NCBI GenBank assembly: GCA_016718805.1
Contig: JADKCP010000004.1
Location: 186,001 to 250,000, forward strand
Length of the DNA: 64,000 nt
From: Bacteroidota bacterium
Lineage (GTDB): Bacteria > Bacteroidota > Bacteroidia > UBA4408
Direction of reading: 5' to 3'
The notes below the pieces were generated by a model that had not been told where the DNA came from, did no database searches, and saw only the letters and a list, made by a program, of their open reading frames with translations. The position numbers and the translations under genes were made by a program. This document shows positions 10,711 through 18,771 of this stretch, in pieces (position 1 is the stretch's first letter; every line of letters begins with the position of its first letter).

Positions 10711-11736
10711 ATGAAAAAAATAAACTTACTATTAGTGCTAATCACACTAATTACAACACAAAATTTTGCCACTGTTTTAACGGTTAATAATTCTCCTGCA
10801 GGAGGAGGGCAATATGCACAAATTAATGCAGCTATTTCAGCTGCTTCGCCCGGTGATACAATATATGTGAATGGCAGTAGTGCTACTTATTCGGATGCTA
10901 CAATTACAAAAAGTTTAACCTTACTTGGCTCAGGAACATTTTCGCCCAAACAGTCTACTTTTCCAACGTCTATTTCTACTTTCAATTTAAGTAGCGGTAT
11001 CTCAAATATTACTATAAAAGGCTTTAATATTGGCTATGCTATTTCTATATTTGGTAATGCCAATATCAGTTTTGTAACTATATCTGATAATTATTTTGCT
11101 AACAATTGCTTTGTTTACGCGGCGCTCACTAACGTGCATGACATTGTTATTTCAAATAATATTCAGTCAGGCAACAGTTTTTTTTGCAACGTTTACAATA
11201 ATGGAGGCTGCTACAATTTTTTAATCAGTAACAATTTAATCAATGGGTATATCGAGAATTTTAATTTTCCAAGTAGTACCATACAAAATAATACCTTTTT
11301 CAATGGTGGAAATGCTTTTGGCGGAAGTACAGTTGCTGTAACCGGTTGTGTAATTAAAAATAATATTTTTTATAATTCGCACCCAAGTAATGGAACAAGC
11401 TCGTGCATCTTTTTAAACAACATTACCTATTCTACATCTGCTACCTATCCAACCTTAGGTGGCAGTAATATTGACAACACGAATCCGCAATTGACGAATG
11501 TAGCTAGCAGCGGTGGGTACTCTCCTGCTTATAATTTTACAGTTGCATCTACATCACCCGCCCATTTAGCCGGAACCGATGGAACAGATTTGGGATATTA
11601 TGGCGGAATATTAAGAGCAAGTAAATATGGCGAAGTATACAATTTACCTGTAATACGCGCAATGGATGTTACGAATACTAGTGTGATACAAGGTGGTGCA
11701 ATAAATGTAAAAGTTAGATCTACAAAGGCTCGGTAA
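10711..11736 (+). CDS. Secreted parallel beta-helix protein, paralogue 2 of 3
   Basis: 341 residues with a clear signal peptide (MKKINLLLVLITLITTQNFA). Mature TVLTVNNSPAGGGQYAQINAA and GDTIYVNG match the neighbouring paralogues, followed by N-rich beta-helix rungs such as NISFVTISDNYF. The C-terminus PVIRAM...VKVRSTKAR is shared with both neighbours and is not a known T9SS tail. The gene starts 25 bp after paralogue 1. The trio probably arose by tandem duplication; this copy is closer in sequence to paralogue 3 than to paralogue 1 (shared GDTIYV, KSLTLLG/KSITLLG, FYNSHPSN). The substrate is unknown. Confidence 0.8.
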   Translation: MKKINLLLVLITLITTQNFATVLTVNNSPAGGGQYAQINAAISAASPGDTIYVNGSSATYSDATITKSLTLLGSGTFSPKQSTFPTSISTFNLSSGISNITIKGFNIGYAISIFGNANISFVTISDNYFANNCFVYAALTNVHDIVISNNIQSGNSFFCNVYNNGGCYNFLISNNLINGYIENFNFPSSTIQNNTFFNGGNAFGGSTVAVTGCVIKNNIFYNSHPSNGTSSCIFLNNITYSTSATYPTLGGSNIDNTNPQLTNVASSGGYSPAYNFTVASTSPAHLAGTDGTDLGYYGGILRASKYGEVYNLPVIRAMDVTNTSVIQGGAINVKVRSTKAR

Positions 11737-11793
11737 ATATGAATTTCCAACAATTAAATAAATGCACATTCATCAGCACTAAAATATTAAATC

Positions 11794-12828
11794 ATGAAAC
11801 TAAAACTAAAAATTTTATTCCTTGTTCTATTTATTTATTCTAACATAAATGCCACTATTATTACAGTAAACAATACCCTAACCGGTGCTGGTCAATTTAC
11901 ACAAATTGATCCAGCAATTACTTCTGCAGCTGCAGGTGATACAATTTATGTTAGTGGAAGTGTAAATGCTTATTCAGCTTGCAATATTACCAAAAGCATT
12001 ACTCTGCTTGGACCTGGGAGCTTTTCATCAAAACAAAATGGATTTCCCGCCTCTATTGGTGAAATTACATTTTCCAGCAATGTTTCTAATGTGACTATTG
12101 CTGGATTTAAAATTACCACTAGTATATATGTAAGTAAATTCTCTGTATCGTTAAACTCAAATATATATAATGTTACAATTAGGAATAATTCATTCCCAGC
12201 TGGTGCCTTTGGGCTTTACTTTAATGCGTTGACTAATTCTTCCAACTTTTTAATAAGTGGAAATATTTTAGGATCTGTGGACTTTTCCATGAATCCATCC
12301 CACAATGTGAACAACATTACTCTTGAAAATAACATTATTAATGGCTACATAAATAGCCTTGCTTGCAATAATAGTTTGATTTTAAATAATGTATTTTATA
12401 ATAACTCAAATGCTTTTAATGCAACCATTACAAATGCAACCATTCAAAATAATATCTTTTACAATTCTCATCCGAGCAACTTTGCAAGCGGTTGTACCTT
12501 CTTAAATAATCTAACATATTCAACTAGTTTAACCTATCCCACACTTAGTGGAACAGGCAATATTGATAATGTAAACCCACTTTTTATTAATGTTGGAACT
12601 ACAGGAGGGTATATTGCCACATATGATTTTAGATTACAAAATTCGTCACCCGGTCACAATGCTGGTACCGATGGTAAAGATTTAGGAATTTATGGAGGAA
12701 GTGCATTTGTAGCGCTTTCTGGAGAAACTTATAATATGCCTGTTGTGCGTCAAATGACTATTACCAACACGAATGTTTCTCAAAATGGCAATTTAAATGT
12801 AAATGTAAGAAGTACGAAAGCGAGATAA
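11794..12828 (+). CDS. Secreted parallel beta-helix protein, paralogue 3 of 3
   Basis: 344 residues with a signal peptide ending near residue 20 (YSNINA). It opens with TIITVNNTLTGAGQFTQIDPA and GDTIYVSG, like the two preceding genes, and has N/I-rich beta-helix rungs (LENNIINGYI, IQNNIFYNSHPSN). The C-terminal tail PVVRQM...VNVRSTKAR is conserved with its paralogues. It follows paralogue 2 by 57 bp and precedes the EYFFDSDPG-repeat gene by 44 bp. Family membership rests on the fold-like pattern and paralogy; no catalytic residues are recognised. Confidence 0.8.
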   Translation: MKLKLKILFLVLFIYSNINATIITVNNTLTGAGQFTQIDPAITSAAAGDTIYVSGSVNAYSACNITKSITLLGPGSFSSKQNGFPASIGEITFSSNVSNVTIAGFKITTSIYVSKFSVSLNSNIYNVTIRNNSFPAGAFGLYFNALTNSSNFLISGNILGSVDFSMNPSHNVNNITLENNIINGYINSLACNNSLILNNVFYNNSNAFNATITNATIQNNIFYNSHPSNFASGCTFLNNLTYSTSLTYPTLSGTGNIDNVNPLFINVGTTGGYIATYDFRLQNSSPGHNAGTDGKDLGIYGGSAFVALSGETYNMPVVRQMTITNTNVSQNGNLNVNVRSTKAR

Positions 12829-12872
12829 TATGTAACTTATCCAATTTACACCAATCTATTAAAAAATATAGC

Positions 12873-15230
12873 ATGAAAAAAATTATACTTCTAGCACTGC
12901 TTGTTGTTTCTAATTTGATAGCACTAGGACAACAAATAATTAAAGCCGAATACTTTTTTGATTCCGACCCGGGAATTGGGCAAGCTACAAGCTTTGTAAT
13001 AAATACTCCAGCCGACTCAGTTGATTTTAGCTTAACTATTCCAGTAAGTTCATTAAGTAATGGATTACATAACTTATATGTTCGTACACTCAATGATAGT
13101 GGTGTTTGGAGCTTAGCTGAAAATCGCTTGTTTTTTGTAAAGAAAACTATCGTTTCTGCAAACATTATTGCAGCTGAATATTTTTTCGACAGCGATCCCG
13201 GAGTTGGCCAAGGAACACAAATAAGTGTAGGTACTTCGGCTGACTCCATAGATTTTAATTCTACAATTTCTGCAAGTGGGTTAAGTATTGGATTACACAA
13301 TTTATATATCCGCACCAAAAATAGTGATGAGATATGGAGCCTTGCCGAAAGCCGCTTGGTAAATGTGTTTTATAATTCAACAAACAATCAAATTGTATGG
13401 AGTGAATACTTTTTTAATAACGACCCGGGTGTTGGAAATGGCGTGGGTTCTGCTGTTCCTGTGCCAGGGGATTCTGTTGAATTTATAACTACAGCATCAG
13501 TATTAAGTTTATTGAGCGGTAGCAATATTATTTATGAACGAACAAAAAACGCAGATGGAATTTGGAGCTTGAGTGAAGGAAGAGCTTTTAACATTTGCAC
13601 CGTATTACCGGATGCTTCCTTTTCGGTTGTTAATTCTTGTCAGGACAGTATTACTCAATTTATAAATACTACTACAGGCTACGATGGAAGTACAGTGTTT
13701 TCATGGGATTTTGGAGATGGCTCACCGATTTCAAATTCATTTAATGTGACTCATCAATACACTGTTTACGGACCTCATACTGTTACGTTTATTGCAAGCA
13801 ATGGCCCCTTGTGTGCTGATACAGTAATTACGACTATCAATATCGATTCTCCTGCTGCAGGAAGCGCCGTTTTGGTTGGGCCCTCCAGTTTTTGCATCAA
13901 TACCCCAAGCAAATTGCAAGGAACTATTATTAATGCCACGAGTTGGAAATGGCTAGACAGTGATTTTGAATTGGTAGGTACTGATAGTAGTTTTTATCCA
14001 CAAAGAACAGATTCCTATTGGTTGAGAATTTTCACAGGATGCGATACTGTGGTTCAAGGGCCTTTTTTTATTACTGTATTTCAATTACCCGATACTGCCG
14101 GAATAATTAGTGGGTTAACTAATCCAGCAGCCTGTGTGAACCAAAATAATTTTAATTATAGTATAGCACCTCTCAACAATGCAACCGGCTATGTGTGGAA
14201 TTTACCAGCATTGGCAACTATTGTCGGCAACAGCGACACAACTTCTATTGTGGTTGATTACAGTGCTTATTCAGTAAGTGGAAATGTGAGTGTTAGTGGC
14301 GTAAATTCATGCGGAACAGGAGTAGCTGCTAATTTGCCAATAATTTTTAAGCCTATACCTGTGGTACAAATATGCAGTGCTACTGTTGATTCTGCAACAC
14401 AGAAAGTTTTAATAGAATGGCAAAAACCTAGCGAAACCTACATTAATGGTTATGTAATTTATAGAGAAACACCTCCCCTTTCAGGAAATTACATGAATGT
14501 TGATACAGTTGATAATACACAGTTTAGTTCCTATTTAGATTTAAATTCAAATCCAACTATTGATAAAGTTGCCTATAAAATAGGATGTTTGGATAGTTGC
14601 GGTAACATTGCGAGTATTAGTGGAGCGTTTTATCATCAAACAATTTATTTATATGGTGAAAGGCAGTGGGACGGAATAGCAAAATTATATTGGAACGATT
14701 ATGTTGGAGTTACGGATCCTTCCCGATACTATTTAATATTAAAGGATAGTTTAGGCAACGGCCCATTCGACGATACACTAGCTGTCAGATATCCAGGTAA
14801 TTTGAACTATACAGATATATCCGCACCTTCAGACTCTGCTTGCCGATATTTAATTGAGCTAGTAGCTGACGTTAATTGCACACCGAGTTTACGTATGCTG
14901 TTGTCAAAAAATACTTCGCACTCTAATATTAAAAACAAAACAGCATTTCCTCTTAGTGCTATAACTGAAACAACGATGCATAAGGAAGTAGAATTATTCC
15001 CAAATCCTGCGAAAGATGTTGTTTATGTTACAATTTATAACACGAAGAAAAGCACCATGATTAAAGTGAACGATGTATTAGGACAACAACTATATAGATT
15101 AGAAGTATCAGCTAATGCATCAAACCAGAATACAACAGTAATTCCTATAGAAAATTTTAGCCCCGGAATTTATTTTGTAACAGTTGAAAATGAAATTTAT
15201 TCTAAGGTTTTTAAATTAAAAGTGCAATGA
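12873..15230 (+). CDS. Secreted EYFFDSDPG-repeat / PKD protein, T9SS type A cargo
   Basis: 785 residues. A signal peptide (residues 1-19, cut before QQIIKAEYFF) precedes three tandem repeats of about 75 residues, each starting EYFFDSDPGxGQG or a variant (near 12948, 13176 and 13404) and ending with a LYxRTxNxxGxWSLAExR-type strand. Then come a PKD domain (FSWDFGDGSPIS, near 13700), an Ig-like module, a paired Fn3-like region (YVIYRETPP, AKLYWNDYVGV), the motif SKNTSHSNIKN (14904-14936) and a type A sorting domain (LFPNPAKDVVYV to the end). T9SS export to the cell surface is expected from the tail. The binding partner is unknown. It sits between the beta-helix trio and the LRR gene, with gaps of 44 and 21 bp. 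Confidence 0.85.
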   Translation: MKKIILLALLVVSNLIALGQQIIKAEYFFDSDPGIGQATSFVINTPADSVDFSLTIPVSSLSNGLHNLYVRTLNDSGVWSLAENRLFFVKKTIVSANIIAAEYFFDSDPGVGQGTQISVGTSADSIDFNSTISASGLSIGLHNLYIRTKNSDEIWSLAESRLVNVFYNSTNNQIVWSEYFFNNDPGVGNGVGSAVPVPGDSVEFITTASVLSLLSGSNIIYERTKNADGIWSLSEGRAFNICTVLPDASFSVVNSCQDSITQFINTTTGYDGSTVFSWDFGDGSPISNSFNVTHQYTVYGPHTVTFIASNGPLCADTVITTINIDSPAAGSAVLVGPSSFCINTPSKLQGTIINATSWKWLDSDFELVGTDSSFYPQRTDSYWLRIFTGCDTVVQGPFFITVFQLPDTAGIISGLTNPAACVNQNNFNYSIAPLNNATGYVWNLPALATIVGNSDTTSIVVDYSAYSVSGNVSVSGVNSCGTGVAANLPIIFKPIPVVQICSATVDSATQKVLIEWQKPSETYINGYVIYRETPPLSGNYMNVDTVDNTQFSSYLDLNSNPTIDKVAYKIGCLDSCGNIASISGAFYHQTIYLYGERQWDGIAKLYWNDYVGVTDPSRYYLILKDSLGNGPFDDTLAVRYPGNLNYTDISAPSDSACRYLIELVADVNCTPSLRMLLSKNTSHSNIKNKTAFPLSAITETTMHKEVELFPNPAKDVVYVTIYNTKKSTMIKVNDVLGQQLYRLEVSANASNQNTTVIPIENFSPGIYFVTVENEIYSKVFKLKVQ

Positions 15231-15251
15231 TAATTTTATAAATTATGTCTT

Positions 15252-18200
15252 ATGAAAATTAAAATTTTATCGTTTATATTATTGTATGTTGTAACATTTC
15301 GAATTCATGCACAAGATGTAACTATTCCTGATTCAATATTTAAAGCTGCACTGGTTGGTAATTCCTTGATTAATACCAATGCCGATTCTGCTATTCAAGT
15401 AAGTGAAGCCAGTGTCTTTACTGGAGGTATTTATGTTGGCGGCTTGGGAATTAGCGATTTAACAGGAATTGAAGCATTCACTAATCTTAGTGTTTTAAAT
15501 GTAAACAACAATTTGTTAAGCGCTTTAGATGTATCTAACAATCTTCAGTTAACACAAATTAATTGTTTTAACAATCAACTGGATACCCTAGTATTATCAA
15601 TAGACACACTTCTCACTTATGTTGAATGTTCTTACAATCATTTAAAAGGTATTGATGTAAGTGGGTTGCCGAATTTGCAAACTTTGAATTGCTATAATAA
15701 TTTTTTGACAGGTTTGGACCTAGGTCAAAATATTCAATTGTCCACTTTAAATTGTAATTCTAATTCAATTCAAGTACTCAATTTGATTACAAATACAAAC
15801 ATGTTGTATTTAGATTGCTCTTTCAATGTATTGAACAATTTAGACCTCTCTGCTCTAAATAACCTAATTCTACTATCTTGTAACAATAATTCATTAACAA
15901 GCTTACTCTTTTCAACAGCAAATTCAAGTTTGTCAGAAATTTATTGCTCCAATAATCAATTAACCAATTTTACCCTAAGTGGCGCAATAAATTTGTATGA
16001 TCTCGATTGTTCTCATAATCAACTCAGCTCACTCAATCTTACAAGCATTACACAAATTAACTATTTAACTTGTTCCTACAATCAAATAACTAGTTTGCAA
16101 CTGCCCGCATTTTATAATTTACATTGCGAATCAAATGCCTTAACAAGTCTTGATTTTTCAAACAATAATTTTTTAACCGAACTTAATTGTTCAAATAATA
16201 ATTTATCAAACCTCAACATTCAAAACGGAAACAACAGTAGCTTATATATTTTTGATGCTACACTAAATCCATTGTTAAGTTGTGTGCAGGTTGACGATAC
16301 CACATTTATGCAAACTAATTGGAGCAGTGCTATCGATACTGTAGCTTATTACAGTCTTTCTTGCACTGCATGTATAGTTAACATTCCGGATACAAATTTT
16401 AAAACTGCATTGTTAGCCAACTTAGCTATAAACACAAATGGTAATAGCGATATTGAGTGTAGTGAAGCAGCTGCTTATACCGGAGCAATTAATGTTTCTT
16501 TATTAGCTATTTCAGATTTAACCGGAATTGAATATTTCACTGCACTTACAGTTCTTAACTGCGATAACAACCTGCTAACCAATCTTGATATCTCAGCAAA
16601 TACACAACTTATCGAACTAAATTGTTCGGTAAATCAATTGAGCAGCATTTCTATAAATACGAATACTTTACTTGAAACACTGTACACAGCTTACAATCCA
16701 ATTTCTACTCTTGATTTATCTGCAAATCCGAACTTATTATACCTTATCTGCAACAACAGTCAATTAACTAATATTGATCTTAGTTTTAGTACTAACTTAC
16801 TTGGGCTTGTGTGTTCAAGCAATCAATTTTCAGGCATTGATATTTCAAACAATCCTAATTTAACTGAAATTAATTGTGACGATAATTTACTGAGCTCATT
16901 GGATGTTTCTAATAACAGCCAATTGTCTGTGCTAACCTGTTCATACAATCAAATTGATAGTCTCAACATTTCGCTTAATCCATTAATTACGAATTTGAAT
17001 TGCAAAAATAATTTGCTCAGCTATTTGAATATGCAAAATGGGTCAAATAATTTATTGTCAAATTTTGATGCTACACAAAACCCTTCTTTAACTTGCATTC
17101 AGGTGGATGATACCAACTACATGAACACTACTTGGAGTAATGCCAAAGATGCTAGTGCTAACTATAGCATAAATTGCGGTTGCCTTCTTCCAGCGGCTGC
17201 CGGTGCAATAACAGGTTTACAACAAGTAGGTGCCTGTATTCAACAATTGGGCATAACATATAGTGTTGCTCCCATTGCTAATGCAACAAATTATGTTTGG
17301 AATTTGCCACCCTTAGCCAACATTATTGGCAATCCTGATAGTAGCAGTATTACTGTAGATTATTCAGCTTATTCAAGTTCGGGCAATATTTCGGTATATG
17401 GTACAAATTCATGCGGAGTGGGTGCAATAGCAAGTTTGCCTATCTCCTTCTCACAAATTCCGGAAGTGAAAATTTGCTACGCCACAGTAGATTCAGCTAC
17501 TCAAAGTGTAGAAATTTTTTGGCAGAAACCATTAGAAACTTTTGTTAATGGCTATGTTATTTATAGAGAAACTCCACCCGGTTCAGGAACTTATTTGAAT
17601 ATTGATACTGTTGACAATACTTTATTTAGTTCCTATTTAGATGTAAATTCTTCCCCAAGCATTGATACTTTATCCTACAAAATTGCTAGCCTAGATAGTT
17701 GTGGAAATATTGGCGATATAAGTGCAGCCTCTGATCACAAAACTATTTTTTTAAGTGGGACACAAGGTTGGGGCGGAACAGCCAAATTGTATTGGAACGA
17801 TTATGTGGGTATTAATGATCCCAATCGTTATTACTATGTATTACGAGACACCACAGGCGCTGGTCCTTTTGATGATACATTAGCAATAAGGTATCCGGGT
17901 AGTTTAAATTATACTGATATTACCTCATCCACTTTTCCTAATTGCAGGTATGTTATATCTATGATGGCTGATATTAATTGCAATCCTAGCTTACGCACTA
18001 TGTTGAGTAAAAACACATCACATTCAAATATAAAAAACCGAGGGGCCCTAATGCCGGATGTAGTTCAAAATGCTATAAAATCTGAACCAATTAGAATGTA
18101 TCCGAATCCTGCCAAAGAGCAAGTAAATTTGGTGTTCAATGCTATTCTAAAAAATACCCTAATTAAAATTAATGATGTCTTAGGCCAAGTTGTGTATACT

Positions 18201-18332
18201 AAATTAATTGAGGCTACAAATTCATCAGAAACGATACTTCCTATTTCACTTCAATATTTACATGCTGGGATGTATGTGATTACAATTCAAAATGAAAATT
18301 TATTTCAATCACTTAAGTTGAAGGTTGAATAA
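15252..18332 (+). CDS. Secreted leucine-rich-repeat protein, T9SS type A cargo
   Basis: 1,026 residues. A signal peptide (residues 1-20, RIHAQ) precedes two copies of one unit. Each unit has a cap (IPDxxFKxALxxNxxINTN ... ISDLTGIExF), an array of internalin-like LRRs of 20-22 residues (LNCSNNNLxxLxxS pattern), and a closing segment (CxQVDDTxxMxTxWSxAxD). Unit 1 is about 15310-16370 and unit 2 about 16380-17180. An Ig-like module, the paired Fn3-like region (YVIYRETPP), SKNTSHSNIKN (18006-18038) and a type A sorting domain (MYPNPAKEQVNLV) follow. LRR arrays usually bind protein or glycan; nothing shows the ligand here. The gene is the last of the closely spaced run and no strong terminator is visible after it. 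Confidence 0.87.
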   Translation: MKIKILSFILLYVVTFRIHAQDVTIPDSIFKAALVGNSLINTNADSAIQVSEASVFTGGIYVGGLGISDLTGIEAFTNLSVLNVNNNLLSALDVSNNLQLTQINCFNNQLDTLVLSIDTLLTYVECSYNHLKGIDVSGLPNLQTLNCYNNFLTGLDLGQNIQLSTLNCNSNSIQVLNLITNTNMLYLDCSFNVLNNLDLSALNNLILLSCNNNSLTSLLFSTANSSLSEIYCSNNQLTNFTLSGAINLYDLDCSHNQLSSLNLTSITQINYLTCSYNQITSLQLPAFYNLHCESNALTSLDFSNNNFLTELNCSNNNLSNLNIQNGNNSSLYIFDATLNPLLSCVQVDDTTFMQTNWSSAIDTVAYYSLSCTACIVNIPDTNFKTALLANLAINTNGNSDIECSEAAAYTGAINVSLLAISDLTGIEYFTALTVLNCDNNLLTNLDISANTQLIELNCSVNQLSSISINTNTLLETLYTAYNPISTLDLSANPNLLYLICNNSQLTNIDLSFSTNLLGLVCSSNQFSGIDISNNPNLTEINCDDNLLSSLDVSNNSQLSVLTCSYNQIDSLNISLNPLITNLNCKNNLLSYLNMQNGSNNLLSNFDATQNPSLTCIQVDDTNYMNTTWSNAKDASANYSINCGCLLPAAAGAITGLQQVGACIQQLGITYSVAPIANATNYVWNLPPLANIIGNPDSSSITVDYSAYSSSGNISVYGTNSCGVGAIASLPISFSQIPEVKICYATVDSATQSVEIFWQKPLETFVNGYVIYRETPPGSGTYLNIDTVDNTLFSSYLDVNSSPSIDTLSYKIASLDSCGNIGDISAASDHKTIFLSGTQGWGGTAKLYWNDYVGINDPNRYYYVLRDTTGAGPFDDTLAIRYPGSLNYTDITSSTFPNCRYVISMMADINCNPSLRTMLSKNTSHSNIKNRGALMPDVVQNAIKSEPIRMYPNPAKEQVNLVFNAILKNTLIKINDVLGQVVYTKLIEATNSSETILPISLQYLHAGMYVITIQNENLFQSLKLKVE

Positions 18333-18771
18333 AATTATTAGTTCATTTTTGAAATCTATTTTTGGACTTTAAGAGTGATTTAAGAAAGCATTACAATTTT
18401 AAGCTTATCTATGTGCTCGAAATTGACTAAAATAAAAAGAACTATTTAGTTGCTTACTGCCATTTAAGTAAGTATTCCTAAACTTTCCAACATATTATAA
18501 AACGCTAAGTACTCCTTAATCTTTCTATACAATAATTTATTCCATCAATTTAAAACTTACTGATGAATCTTCCGTATAAGGAGCTAACTCAAGTGATGGT
18601 TTGTACTTTACTAGTCATACTTCACTCTGATAATTTAGAGAAAAAAAGTAAAAAAATATTCTGTTCCTTTATTTGTAAAAATTTCGAACTTTGAAAAAAA
18701 GCAGATTGCTTAATTCAACTTTTAAAATAACCAACGATTTTGTCTATTATTCAATTCTTAAAAAACAAAAA
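18333..18771. other. Long AT-rich intergenic region before the propeller gene
   Basis: 439 bp with no convincing gene. It contains a TATTTTTG match to the Bacteroidota -7 box at 18357-18364 and a weaker GAACTTTG at 18686-18693; neither has a well-spaced TTG -33 element. No intrinsic terminator is obvious. The frame of the downstream gene is open back to a TTG at 18691, but that extension (27 residues, K/N-rich) precedes the natural signal peptide and is probably untranslated leader. Confidence 0.5.

Noticed and set aside
18691..18771. N-terminal extension of the propeller protein from a TTG codon
   Set aside because: The extension precedes a normal signal peptide and would disrupt export.
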